The notes beneath the pieces were generated by a model. The model saw nothing but the letters and a program-made list of their open reading frames with translations. It ran no database searches and was not told the DNA's origin. From Candidatus Binataceae bacterium (GTDB taxonomy: Bacteria > Desulfobacterota > Binatia > Binatales > Binataceae): DNA of 64,000 nt. This document shows positions 16,200 through 25,264 of the stretch, one piece after another. The stretch lies in contig DATJMX010000014.1 in the NCBI GenBank assembly GCA_035508495.1, forward strand, positions 88,128-152,127. The letters are read 5' to 3'. Each line of letters starts with the position of its first letter. Position 1 is the first letter of the stretch. The position numbers and the translations under genes are program-made.

Positions 16200-17201
16200 A
16201 TGGATGATCGTATCGTGGTGCTCGGCGCGGGCGCGTGGGGGACTGCGCTGGCGGTGATGCTCGCGCGCGGTGGGCGCAGCGTGACGTTGTGCGCCCGACG
16301 TGCCGAGCAATGCGAGGCGATCGATCGCGCGCGCGAGAACTCAGCATATCTACCGCAAGTCGCGATTCCTGACGCGATCGAGCTGAGCGCCGACTGGCCG
16401 GCCGCGGTGCGCGAACCGGACACGATCGTGATTGCGGTGCCGTCGCGTCATGCGCGTGCGGCGCTGGCTCCCGTCGCGAGCGGGATTCGGCCGGGTGCGA
16501 TGCTCATCAGCGCGACCAAGGGTGTGGAGGAAGATACGCTGCATACCATGAGCGCGATGCTGCGCGAGGTCGCGCCGCCGGGGACTCAGATCGCGGTCTT
16601 GAGCGGGCCGGGATTTGCCGCCGAGGTTGCACGCGGCAAGCCCGCGGCGCTGGTCGCGGCTGCTGCAGAGGAATCCGTCGCGGTTCGCGCGCGCGAACTG
16701 TTCGCCAGCCGCACGCTGCGGGTCTATTCCAGCACCGATGTCGTCGGTGTCGAGCTGGCAGGCGCTACGAAGAACGTGATCGCGATCGCAGTTGGCGCGA
16801 GCGACGGCCTCGAACTGGGATCGAGCGCGCGCGCCGCCGTTATCACGCGCGGACTCGCGGAGATCATGCGGCTCGCCGCGGCCGGCGGCGGACGCCGCGA
16901 AACGATCGCGGGTCTCGCGGGGCTAGGCGACCTCGTCCTCACGTGCACGGGCGATCTCTCTCGCAATCGTACCGTGGGACTCCGCCTCGGGCGCGGCGAC
17001 CGGCCCGACGTGAAGTCCGACCATGCGGGCAAGCCGGTGGCTGAAGGGATCGCCAACGCGCGTTCGGTGCGCGCGCTCGCGGCGCGGCTCGGCGTCGAGA
17101 TGCCGATCGTTAACGCCGTCTATCGCGCCCTCTATGAAGCGGCGGCGCCAGACACTATTGTAGATGAATTGCTCAGCCGCGAACTCAAGCCCGAGTTCTA
17201 G
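16200..17201 (+). CDS. gpsA: Glycerol-3-phosphate dehydrogenase [NAD(P)+]
   Basis: Reduces dihydroxyacetone phosphate to sn-glycerol 3-phosphate for phospholipid synthesis; soluble. The 333-residue length is normal. The N-terminal dinucleotide loop is VLGAGAWGTALA (residues 6-17). SATKGVEEDTL near 103 and LSGPGFAAEVARGKPAALV near 133 are characteristic. The catalytic lysine is in ELAGATKNVIAIAVG near 190, followed by GLAGLGDLVLTCTGDLSRNR near 238. Transcribed with the small zinc-motif gene and dapB. Confidence 0.96.
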   Translation: MDDRIVVLGAGAWGTALAVMLARGGRSVTLCARRAEQCEAIDRARENSAYLPQVAIPDAIELSADWPAAVREPDTIVIAVPSRHARAALAPVASGIRPGAMLISATKGVEEDTLHTMSAMLREVAPPGTQIAVLSGPGFAAEVARGKPAALVAAAAEESVAVRARELFASRTLRVYSSTDVVGVELAGATKNVIAIAVGASDGLELGSSARAAVITRGLAEIMRLAAAGGGRRETIAGLAGLGDLVLTCTGDLSRNRTVGLRLGRGDRPDVKSDHAGKPVAEGIANARSVRALAARLGVEMPIVNAVYRALYEAAAPDTIVDELLSRELKPEF

Positions 17202-17223
17202 GCGGCATTTCAGAAGGGACTCA

Positions 17224-17463
17224 ATGGAAAATAAGGCAACCTGCAAGGCGAACGAATGCTCGCGCGAGGTGATCGCGCGCGGCTACTGTCGCAAACATTT
17301 TCGGCTCTGGAAGGCGGGCGAGATGCCCAAGCCGCGCTACCGCACCTGCACATTCGAGAAGTGCCGCAAAAAGCGCGCGGTCGGCAGCCTGTGCGAAGAA
17401 CATTACAAGGCCAAGACCGGCAAGGGCGCTGAGGCCCCCGCCGCGGCCGCGTCAGCCTCCTGA
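17224..17463 (+). CDS. Small duplicated Cys/His (zinc-knuckle-like) protein
   Basis: A 79-residue basic protein made of two near-identical metal-site motifs. C7-x4-C12-x9-C22-x2-H25 is repeated as C42-x4-C47-x9-C57-x2-H60, exactly 35 residues apart. Each would bind one zinc; many lysines and arginines suggest nucleic-acid contact. The last 12 residues are an Ala-rich tail. Similar short Cys-rich proteins occur in deltaproteobacteria, but I cannot name a function. It begins 22 bp after gpsA and ends 36 bp before dapB, so it is probably cotranscribed. Confidence 0.72.
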   Translation: MENKATCKANECSREVIARGYCRKHFRLWKAGEMPKPRYRTCTFEKCRKKRAVGSLCEEHYKAKTGKGAEAPAAAASAS

Positions 17464-17499
17464 GATCATCCCGCGTTCGCCGCGGGTCGAGTTGCGATC

Positions 17500-18297
17500 A
17501 TGGCAAACATAATCGTCGTCGGCGCGGCTGGCCGGATGGGGCGGCTGCTGGTCGCACTCACCACGCAGGACAAGGCTCACAAACTCGTCGGAGCGGTGGA
17601 GGCCAAAGGTACCCCCGCGGTGGGTTCTGACGCGGGCGAAGTCGCCGGCGTGAGCAAGCTCGGCGTGAAGATCAGGGACGATTACGCCGCTGTCGCAAAG
17701 CCCGACACGGTCACGCTCGACTTCACGATCGCGTCGGCATCGATGGAGCATCTCGAGGTCGCCGTCAAAGCTGGCGCAGCGATCGTGATCGGCTCGACGG
17801 GCTTCACGCCGGAAATGGATGCGCGCGCGAAAGAGATCGCGCCCCAAACCCGCACCGTTATTGCGCCCAACATGAGCGCCGGGATCAGCGTGCTGGCGAA
17901 AATCGCGGCCGAGGTCGCAAAGCTTCTGCCCGACTTCGACGCCGAAGTTATCGAGATTCATCATCGCACCAAGGTCGATGCTCCGAGCGGCACCGCGCTC
18001 TCGCTTGGCAAGACAATCGCGGCAGCGCGCGGCAAGGATTTCGGCGCGAATGCAATCTACGGCCGCGAAGGAATCACCGGCGTGCGTCCGATCGACCAAA
18101 TCGGGATGATCACGATTCGCGCCGGCGACGCGGTTGGCGATCACACGATCATTTTCGGTGGACAGGGCGAGCGCCTCGAGCTGACGCATCGCGCGCAGAG
18201 CCGCGACAGCCTGGCGCGCGGCGCGATACGCGCCGCGGCGTGGCTGGAGAAGCAGAAACCCGGGCTCTATTCGATGCGCGACGTTCTAGGAATGTAA
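17500..18297 (+). CDS. dapB: 4-hydroxy-tetrahydrodipicolinate reductase
   Basis: Second committed step of lysine and diaminopimelate synthesis: NAD(P)H reduction of HTPA to tetrahydrodipicolinate. 265 residues. The Rossmann loop is VVGAAGRMGRLL at 5-16. DFTIASASMEHL and GSTGF follow, and the active-site segment EIHHRTKVDAPSGTAL near 149 is diagnostic. A GC hairpin (17470-17486) lies just upstream. Its end overlaps the convergent membrane-protein gene by 12 bp. Confidence 0.96.
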   Translation: MANIIVVGAAGRMGRLLVALTTQDKAHKLVGAVEAKGTPAVGSDAGEVAGVSKLGVKIRDDYAAVAKPDTVTLDFTIASASMEHLEVAVKAGAAIVIGSTGFTPEMDARAKEIAPQTRTVIAPNMSAGISVLAKIAAEVAKLLPDFDAEVIEIHHRTKVDAPSGTALSLGKTIAAARGKDFGANAIYGREGITGVRPIDQIGMITIRAGDAVGDHTIIFGGQGERLELTHRAQSRDSLARGAIRAAAWLEKQKPGLYSMRDVLGM

Positions 18298-19338
18298 CGC
18301 GTCGCCGTTATGCGAGTGCGCGGGGCGCTTGGCGCCTACAACCATTTCCACCTCTTCTTCTTCGTACTCAAGCGTCGCCCAGCGCTCGACCAGGCGCACA
18401 CTGAGTTGGCGATGGCCGCGCAGGAAGTAGGTCGTCATCGCGACCAGCGCGAGAATATTGCCCGCGACGATCTTCCACCATCCGAGGGTCTCGAGCACTG
18501 ACGAATCGAGCAGCGAGACGAATCCAACAAAGAAGACCTCGAAGACCGCGAGCAGGAGCAGCGCCAGCAGCGCCATGAACGGCTCCCATTCCGACGCGGC
18601 GAGCAGGATCGCGAGTGCGAGACCGAACGCGATAAACGCCGCGAAGTGCAGGATCGAGTAACCGAGCACCAGCGGAATCGAGACCTTGACCACGTCGAAC
18701 GAGTTGGCGCCGTAGAAGATCATATCGCCCAGCATCGAAGGCGTGCGGAACATCTGACCGGCGACCATGTCATAGAGCATGAACCAGACCGCCACGGTGC
18801 CCGCGCCAATTAACCCCGCGGCGATACCTTCGCGTGCGACCGGGATCCATCCGCCGAGCAGGTTTTGCGCGAGCGCTGGATGACGCGACAGGAAGTAGGT
18901 GAGCATCGCCGCAGACGCGAGCAGGTTGCCGACAATGATTCCCCACCAGGTCAGGGCGGCCATCACGTTCGGACCCATGAAGGCCGCGACCGCGATAAAG
19001 AAGGCTTCGAACCCGACGAAGAAAATTCCCAGTGAAAACAATAGCGACGGCTCGGTCTCCGCAGCCTCGAGCAAGAGGCCGCCCGCGATGCCGAATGCAA
19101 TGAAAGCTGCGAAGTGGAGGACCGAATACTCCAGCGTGAGCCGAATCATGCTGTTGTGCATGTGCGAATCGCGCAGGCCGTGAAGAATCGTCGCGGCGAG
19201 CAGAGCCGGCGTCTCAAAGGCGTGGCCACGAATCAAATCGAATATTAGAAACCATATTGCGACAACTACCCCACCGATTATGCCTGCAATCGCCCCGTCA
19301 ATGACGATTCGCGACCGAGAATGCTGCATAAGTTCCAT
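18286..19338 (-). CDS. Membrane protein with two internal repeats
   Basis: A 350-residue integral membrane protein of unknown function built from a tandem duplication. Each half (about 10-155 and 165-320) has four hydrophobic helices in the same order, sharing GxxxxxVAIWF/VAVWF, YSVLHFAAFIAFG/YSILHFAAFIAFG, a WW pair before GN, and a closing L/MxTYFLxxH motif. The C-terminal tail is acidic then basic and cytoplasmic-looking (YEEEEVEMVVG). The conserved HFAAFIAFG suggests a lipid-facing or ligand site, but no family can be named. Confidence 0.75.
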   Translation of the reverse strand: MELMQHSRSRIVIDGAIAGIIGGVVVAIWFLIFDLIRGHAFETPALLAATILHGLRDSHMHNSMIRLTLEYSVLHFAAFIAFGIAGGLLLEAAETEPSLLFSLGIFFVGFEAFFIAVAAFMGPNVMAALTWWGIIVGNLLASAAMLTYFLSRHPALAQNLLGGWIPVAREGIAAGLIGAGTVAVWFMLYDMVAGQMFRTPSMLGDMIFYGANSFDVVKVSIPLVLGYSILHFAAFIAFGLALAILLAASEWEPFMALLALLLLAVFEVFFVGFVSLLDSSVLETLGWWKIVAGNILALVAMTTYFLRGHRQLSVRLVERWATLEYEEEEVEMVVGAKRPAHSHNGDALHS

Positions 19339-19558
19339 CCTGGGGCAGAGCTAGGGGCAGCGAAGTGAAGAAGTTGCTCTACCATCCATTAGAATTTCGG
19401 GATTCTGCCAAATCCTGCGTTATTTGTAGATCATAAGTGATCAAGCGAGCAAGCATTAACCATTCTTTTGCGACAAGGCGGCTCCAGGAGCCAGCGTCAG
19501 CGCCACCCGCAGTTCTTAGCCGATCACGATGGATGCGCTAGGATAACTCTGCTGCATC

Positions 19559-20908
19559 ATGCACGGTTCCCAAGCCAAACAAGGCGCCCTCTCGGACGCA
19601 ACGCCTCGCGACTACGCTCGCGGCATCGATCTGCTGCGCATCGGCCGCACGCCGCTGCATTTCTTCGTCGTGTCGGTGATTTTCTTTGCCGTAGGTGTCG
19701 CGGCGTTGCCGTTGGTCGTGCCGTCGATCGTGCAGTTTTTCTATCAGCCGCTGCCGCTCGCCCTGACGCATACATTCACGCTGGGATGGATTACGGCTGC
19801 GGTGATCGGCGTGATGTATCGGTACGTGCCGGCGCTCACCCGGCATGCGGTCCCCTATCCGCGCCTGGCGCTGCTGCAGGTGATGCTCTACGCGATCGGT
19901 GTCTCGGGCATCGTGGCGCATTTCACGATCGGTCTATGGCCCGGCGTATGGCTCGCGGCGATCGTCATCATCGCATCGATCTTAATCTTCGCGATGAACA
20001 TGTTTCCGTGCCTGTGGCCGCACGTGGGCGATGGTGTCGCCGCGACCGGGATGTTCATCTCGTTATGCTTCCTGATTCTGGCCGCGTCGCTCGGCTTCAC
20101 GCTCGCGTTCGACAAGAACTACGACTTTCTTGGCGGCGACGTGCTGACGAACCTCGCGAGTCACGTTCATTTCGCGGCGGTGGGGTGGGTGACACTCACG
20201 ATCTGCGCCGTGTCGTACCGGATGCTGCCGGCGTTCCTGCTGCCGCGCGTCACGTTGCCGCCGCGCGCGATCTGGCAGATCTATGCGCTCGCGATCGCGG
20301 TGCTGGGCCTCGGTTTCACGCTGCTCTTCGGCCTCGCAGGGGCAACGTTCTGGGCGCTCGCGATCGTGGCCTCGCTCGCGTTCTACGTTTTGATAATCGC
20401 GAAGCTGGTGCGTTCGCGCCGGATGCCGATCGACTGGACGACGCGGCACGCGCTCGCGGGAGTCGGATGGCTTGCGGTCGCGGCGATCCTCGGCGTGACG
20501 CTGTCAGTCGTCGGTGGGCAGAGCGACCTCGGCAATCGGCTCGCGGGTGCGTATGGCTTCGCGGGGCTGCTCGGCTTCGTCTCCAACTTCATCATCGGGA
20601 TGTCGTACAAGCTATTCCCGGGATTCGTCGCTCGCGCGCGCTCGGGCATGCGATGGCCCGCGGTCACCAACGCTGAACTATCAGACTCGCGCCCGCAGCC
20701 CTTCGTCTTCGCGTCATTCAACGGTGGCCTGGCATTGGAAGCCGCAGGCCTGCTGGCCGGATGGCTGCCGATCGCCGAAGCGGGAGGCATCGCGATCGCA
20801 TGCGGCGGCCTCGCATACGCGGCCACGACGCTCTGGACGCTCAGCTTCGCCTATCGCAGCGCCGTTCCAGAAGCGGCCCGTACCGCGCTGCGCATCCTGC
20901 CCGAATAG
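19559..20908 (+). CDS. NnrS/haem-copper-oxidase-subunit-I-like membrane protein
   Basis: A 449-residue protein with about twelve hydrophobic helices. Motifs recall CcoN and NnrS relatives: LTHTFTLGWITAAVIGVMYRYVP near 62, LASHVHFAAVGWVTLTICAVSYRMLP near 199, and a second-half GFVSNFIIGMSYKLFPGF. His residues in THTF and SHVHFA could bind haem or copper. It lacks the full set of oxidase ligands that I can recognise, and no oxidase subunits II or III are adjacent. NO-related or haem-protein function is inference. Confidence 0.72.
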   Translation: MHGSQAKQGALSDATPRDYARGIDLLRIGRTPLHFFVVSVIFFAVGVAALPLVVPSIVQFFYQPLPLALTHTFTLGWITAAVIGVMYRYVPALTRHAVPYPRLALLQVMLYAIGVSGIVAHFTIGLWPGVWLAAIVIIASILIFAMNMFPCLWPHVGDGVAATGMFISLCFLILAASLGFTLAFDKNYDFLGGDVLTNLASHVHFAAVGWVTLTICAVSYRMLPAFLLPRVTLPPRAIWQIYALAIAVLGLGFTLLFGLAGATFWALAIVASLAFYVLIIAKLVRSRRMPIDWTTRHALAGVGWLAVAAILGVTLSVVGGQSDLGNRLAGAYGFAGLLGFVSNFIIGMSYKLFPGFVARARSGMRWPAVTNAELSDSRPQPFVFASFNGGLALEAAGLLAGWLPIAEAGGIAIACGGLAYAATTLWTLSFAYRSAVPEAARTALRILPE

Positions 20909-21134
20909 CAGAACACCGCCCTTCCTGATCGCTTCGGTCAATGCGGCTACGCCGGGATGATGACATCACGCCAGTACGATTAAGGTTCCGACAACTGCGG
21001 ACGCGAACACTGGAATAACCAGATGTCTAAGAGTGATGCCCACCGAGTGAAATCAGTAGCATCGCCGATGGGCGATGAGTAGCACTGAGACCCTTATCCA
21101 ATGCCCGAGAGCGAATCGAAACATGCGATGTTTC

Positions 21135-21176
21135 AAAAAGCGCGGAGCGCCGCGCCATCGATGACGCAGCGCTCCG
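21135..21176 (-). terminator. Intrinsic terminator of the 21202-21474 gene
   Basis: On the minus strand CGGAGCGC (21176-21169) pairs with GCGCTCCG (21150-21143) across an 18-nt loop. Two bases on, after a GC-rich GCGC, come five Ts (21139-21135). It lies 26 bp beyond the stop codon of the minus-strand gene. Confidence 0.65.
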
Positions 21177-21201
21177 TTGTCTTAGAGCTGACGGTGAGCG
21201 T

Positions 21202-21474
21202 CTACGCGGCGCGCTTCTTCCTGCGGTTGGGCGGTCTCAGCCCGATATAGATTCGATGGCCGCAGGAGCCGAAGACATGGATGCCCTTCTGCTCGAAATC
21301 CACTGCGGTATCGCAGGTCGGACAAATGCCATCCTTGAGGCATCGGATGAAATGCTCAACGAACTGGTCGACCGCATCGGGTTCGCGCGGAGGGGCGACT
21401 TCGGCTGCGAGCGCGGCTGGCGGAGCGAGCAGCGCGTTCATTGGGACGGAGCTGCGGCGTTCAACAACTGGCAT
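21202..21474 (-). CDS. Small CxxC...CGH zinc-ribbon-like protein, 90 aa
   Basis: Unknown protein with an Ala/Pro-rich N-terminal half and a C-terminal metal-site candidate: CPTC (Cys51, Cys54) and GSCGH (Cys71, His73), ending in a basic NRRKKRAA tail. It could be a single zinc ribbon. A strong AAGGAGG ribbon of purines precedes the ATG at 21474, and a terminator follows, so it looks like a monocistronic gene. An in-frame ATG at residue 12 is a weaker alternative start. Confidence 0.65.
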   Translation of the reverse strand: MPVVERRSSVPMNALLAPPAALAAEVAPPREPDAVDQFVEHFIRCLKDGICPTCDTAVDFEQKGIHVFGSCGHRIYIGLRPPNRRKKRAA

Positions 21475-21692
21475 GTCAGTTCCCCTCCTTGTCGTAGAGC
21501 TTTGCTACAAAGTCTGTGATCACTACCGAGAGTACACTTGTAACGCCGGTCTGGCGACAGGCAATGAAAGAAAAATTGATTGATTCGATAAATCTCATTT
21601 TTTTCTCACTCATTATCTTTTGCAAATCTGGTGTCTTTGGCCTTCGTCTATATTACTGCTAGCAGCGATACTCATCTTTTGGCGCTGTTCAC

Positions 21693-22862
21693 TCATATTG
21701 CGCGCCTGAAAGCGTCAGCAGGCGTTATTCTGATCGTTCCGAGAATCGGCCATATTCCGCTCAAGAGACTGACGACCAGCGAGACGCTCAAAGCGGCCGC
21801 AACGATTCCCGCCGTCACCGTAAGCTCACCGGCGTTGCCAATGATCGCTGCGATCGTTGCGCCACTGCCGAAAAGCCAGTACGCGCCCATGCCGCCGATC
21901 ACTCCGCCGATGGCGCCGATCGCCAGGCATTCGGCGAGCAGCAGCGACGTCACGTAGCCGGGGCCAAACCCCAGCGCGCGCATCACCGCGACATCGCGCA
22001 AGCGCTCCCGCACCATCATCGCCATCGCATTCGCGGCGATCAGCAGAATAGTCACAAGGATGATGAAGAAGATGCTGTAGACTATCGTGCGGATATCGCC
22101 GACGGTGGATAGCAGCCCGGAAATGGCGTCGCTCTCCGTCATCGTCACCGTTTCGAAATCCGAGTTGTGGAAATTCTCGTCGATCTCGCGTATCACGCGC
22201 GCAACGTCGTCGGCGCTCTTGACCCGCGTTACCAGCAGACCCGCCGGATGCTTTACTTCGGGAATACCAATCGCCTTTTCAGCTTCGACCAGATAATCAC
22301 GCCGGAACATGAAAAAGTTTGGATAGTTATTCGATGGCGTTTCGCCGACCAGCACGAAGCGAATCCTGAGCCGGTTGGCATCGCCACGAAGGGTGATTAC
22401 ATCGCCGATTTTCCACTTGTGATTACGGATCAGAAGCCGGCCGGCAATCGCCGCCATCCGATTATTCGCAAAGTCCTTCAGAACATTCGGCGCGATTCCA
22501 TAATCCGGGTACATGATCGGCGTGCGCTCCGCATCGACCGCGTAAGCCTGGATGATCTCACTTTCGCTCTGGTACTTGGCGCGAAGTATGACCATCGGCG
22601 TACAGCCCGCGACGCCTGGCAACCGTTCGATATCGCCGCAATAGCGCGACGGCAATCCCAGGTAGCGCCCGTCAGCATTGTAGGAATATAGGCGCATCGT
22701 CTCGGATGTCTTTTTGAGTATCAAATCGATCGACGACGGGATCGCGATCAGTACCGTGAATATGAAAGTCGCAAGCGCAAACGTCAGTGTAGTTAACACC
22801 GCACGCCGCGCGTGATGACTTACGTTTCTCGCTACCAGGATCGATGCGTTCACTTCGCTCAA
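21693..22862 (-). CDS. FtsX/MacB-type ABC transporter permease
   Basis: A 389-residue permease: one N-terminal transmembrane helix (about 18-40), a large extracytoplasmic domain (about 45-245), then three C-terminal helices with the family segment REIDENFHNSDFETVTMTESDAI leading in and VMRALGFGPGYVTSLLLAEC between helices. These proteins move lipids, lipoproteins or peptides when paired with an ATPase. It starts at a TTG overlapping the upstream permease stop (TTGA). No ATPase gene is in the operon. Confidence 0.88.
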   Translation of the reverse strand: MSEVNASILVARNVSHHARRAVLTTLTFALATFIFTVLIAIPSSIDLILKKTSETMRLYSYNADGRYLGLPSRYCGDIERLPGVAGCTPMVILRAKYQSESEIIQAYAVDAERTPIMYPDYGIAPNVLKDFANNRMAAIAGRLLIRNHKWKIGDVITLRGDANRLRIRFVLVGETPSNNYPNFFMFRRDYLVEAEKAIGIPEVKHPAGLLVTRVKSADDVARVIREIDENFHNSDFETVTMTESDAISGLLSTVGDIRTIVYSIFFIILVTILLIAANAMAMMVRERLRDVAVMRALGFGPGYVTSLLLAECLAIGAIGGVIGGMGAYWLFGSGATIAAIIGNAGELTVTAGIVAAALSVSLVVSLLSGIWPILGTIRITPADAFRRAI

Positions 22863-24076
22863 GCCTCACGCAGCGAGTCGATAACGCCGATACGGCCGGC
22901 GCGCCAAGCTGGAAGAATCCCTCCGGCGATTCCAATTGCGATCGCAGTCAGGATGCCTTCGACGAAAATCATCCAGCTGAAGTGCGATGAAAACAAAATC
23001 GCACCGACACGCAGTTGCCGATCGCCGAGCGCGGTCGCAATCGACACCGCCAGTGCCGCGACGATACCCGCGAGCCCTCCCGCGAGCGCAATGATCACGC
23101 TTTCGACGAGGAAGCTGGTCAGCACCTGTGAGCGCTTGAAACCCAGCGCGCGCAGCACGCCAACCTCGCGGCTCCGATGCGCAACCGCCGCATACATCGT
23201 ATTCATGCCGCCGAACGTCGCACCGATCCCGACGATCAGCGCTACTATCATCACCAGCGATCTCAGGTGATCCGCGAGCACGGCCTGCGATGCGTAGAAA
23301 TCGCGCTCGCTCATCAGGTCAACGGTCAATTGCACGTTCTTACTGAGCGCGTCACGGAAGCTATCCTGCATCCCGGGATTCAGCACTACATGAATCGAGG
23401 AATAGGCATTCTCGAACCTGGCATCCTGTTCCAGTACATCGAGATCGGTCCAGAATTCGCTCTCGCGGGCGCTGCCGTGGTCGGAAAAGACTCCGACGAT
23501 CGTCCAATTGCGCCGGCCGTATCTGAAGGTGCTGCCGATACCCAGTTCGGGGAAGCGCTCAGCCTGCTTGCGCCCGATAGCCATTTCCTCACGCCCGGGG
23601 GCGGGCCAGCGCCCGGCGGTCAGCTTGAGATTTTTGTGCACCAGGTAGGCAATTGGATACACACCGCGCAGATACGCGGGCTGGAACTGCTGCGCCGGAC
23701 GGCGCACGGCCGCGTTAAACGAGGCCACCATTTCCGGCGATATCAGCGCCGCGCCGGAGGCATCAGTTGCGATTTCCTTCCGCGTTCTGAGGACATCGTA
23801 TTGCTCGCGAGGAATATAGCTTTCGACCTCCGAGCTGGTGCCGCGGCTCAGCACCATCCAGTTGTGAGGCTCGACCGCAAGCTCGAGGCTCGCGCGCAGA
23901 CCGCCGACCAGGCTGAGCAGCAGCACGACGATCATCACGACCATCGCGACGCCGGCCGCCGTCATCAACGAGGTGGTCTTCCTGACCACGAGGCTGCGCA
24001 GGTTGTACTTGAGCGGTATCAACTGGGAAGCCGGCGTCGCACGAACTGACGGGCGGTTAGCATCTCTCATATGCAC
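22859..24076 (-). CDS. FtsX/MacB-type ABC transporter permease
   Basis: A 405-residue paralogue of the next gene with the same topology: N-terminal helix (about 38-60), a periplasmic core (about 65-270), and three C-terminal helices around VGVLRALGFKRSQVLTSFLVESV. A strand segment (AIGRKQAERFPELGIGSTF) is typical of the MacB core. Starts GTG at 24076 or ATG at 24070. With the next gene it should form a heterodimeric channel; the ATPase must be encoded elsewhere. It follows the desaturase by 42 bp. Confidence 0.88.
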   Translation of the reverse strand: MHMRDANRPSVRATPASQLIPLKYNLRSLVVRKTTSLMTAAGVAMVVMIVVLLLSLVGGLRASLELAVEPHNWMVLSRGTSSEVESYIPREQYDVLRTRKEIATDASGAALISPEMVASFNAAVRRPAQQFQPAYLRGVYPIAYLVHKNLKLTAGRWPAPGREEMAIGRKQAERFPELGIGSTFRYGRRNWTIVGVFSDHGSARESEFWTDLDVLEQDARFENAYSSIHVVLNPGMQDSFRDALSKNVQLTVDLMSERDFYASQAVLADHLRSLVMIVALIVGIGATFGGMNTMYAAVAHRSREVGVLRALGFKRSQVLTSFLVESVIIALAGGLAGIVAALAVSIATALGDRQLRVGAILFSSHFSWMIFVEGILTAIAIGIAGGILPAWRAGRIGVIDSLREA

Positions 24077-24118
24077 TACTCTTTGTCAAGTTTTTACTAT
24101 CCGGCAGATAACCAAAGC

Positions 24119-25162
24119 TCATATCGATGCTCCGTCGGCAGCCGGTTCCATCGTGAGGCCGCAGGGCGCTCGCTCGCCGTCGAATGCAAGCGACCGGTCG
24201 GCGCCGGCGCACTCGCGCAGCACGCCCACATAGCTACGGGTGATATGCGCAGAATCGGCGAAACCGGGCTTGGCCTTGAGCACCTCGTGCAGAGCGGGCA
24301 GGCGATAGAACGGCACGCTGGGGAAAAAGTGATGCTCGAGGTGATAGCTGACGTTCTTGGGCGCGAAGAAGATCCGCTCGAGCATGGTCAGCAGGGCAGT
24401 GCGAGTCTGAGCGTAGGCCGGTGTCCTGCCTTCGATCGCGGAATGCTCCGCGATGCTGCGGATCCGGAAAATAAACAGTAACCACGTGAAAAGGGGAATA
24501 ACCCAGTAGATCAGAAAGAGCTTGGTAACTCCCGCCCAGATCATCGCGGCGACAACAGCGGTGTAGAACGCATAGCGCATCGCGATAAACGATTTCGATA
24601 CGCCGGTGTCAGTCGTCATCAGGCTGCGCATCAGTGCGAGAAGGCGCAGCGCGTTGAAACCCGAGAGATCGTGAAGCATTAGCGAAAACAGCGCGCGCCA
24701 CTTCTTGGGAAAGACCCACGCCGGATCGCCCTGGCGGCGCGCCCAGTCAGGATCCTGGGGAGTATTCAAGTAGCGATGGTGCGCGAAATGGTTGCGGCGA
24801 TACGCGCGCGCCGAAATCAAGTTCGGCCACGCCAGGAATATTTCGGATACCCAGTCGTTCAGCGTGCGGTTGCGGAACAGCCTGCGATGCACTCCTTCGT
24901 GCATCAGGATCATCAGTGCATGCTGGCGCGCGCCGATGAATGCGATTGCGAGGATGTATAGAGCCGGATGCCAGAATCGCTGGCTAAGATAGATTGCGCC
25001 GAAGATCATCATCCATTCAGCCGCGATGTGGACGAATCCCCGAAGTCCACTTACTTGCGAAAGTTCAATTAACTCTTCCTTGGTCAATCTGACGGGGATT
25101 TCGACCTTGGAATCATCACGAAGCTCTTGTTGTTCACCAATAGGCATTGCTTTGACGTTCAT
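24119..25162 (-). CDS. Membrane fatty-acid desaturase/hydroxylase
   Basis: A 347-residue integral-membrane di-iron enzyme. Three histidine boxes are present: HEGVH near 85, HFAHH near 121 and HLEHHF near 285, with helices between them. It should insert a double bond or a hydroxyl into an acyl chain using O2. Start placed at 25162 (MNVKAMPIG) behind a GAGGGA site; a longer upstream frame is less likely. Its place between a possible N-acyltransferase and two permeases suggests it modifies a dedicated lipid rather than bulk membrane lipid. Confidence 0.88.
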   Translation of the reverse strand: MNVKAMPIGEQQELRDDSKVEIPVRLTKEELIELSQVSGLRGFVHIAAEWMMIFGAIYLSQRFWHPALYILAIAFIGARQHALMILMHEGVHRRLFRNRTLNDWVSEIFLAWPNLISARAYRRNHFAHHRYLNTPQDPDWARRQGDPAWVFPKKWRALFSLMLHDLSGFNALRLLALMRSLMTTDTGVSKSFIAMRYAFYTAVVAAMIWAGVTKLFLIYWVIPLFTWLLFIFRIRSIAEHSAIEGRTPAYAQTRTALLTMLERIFFAPKNVSYHLEHHFFPSVPFYRLPALHEVLKAKPGFADSAHITRSYVGVLRECAGADRSLAFDGERAPCGLTMEPAADGASI

Positions 25163-25264
25163 TTTTTCCCTCGAGTTGGACGTACTACGGCGAAGCGGAC
25201 ACGAAGATCCGCGCTGCCGGAGAGACAAAATCCGGTGCAGTAAATTACCTGGCGACGCACCGCA

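Noticed and set aside
21693..24076. Complete ABC transporter
   Set aside because: Both genes are permeases; no Walker A/B ATPase or membrane-fusion gene lies in the operon.
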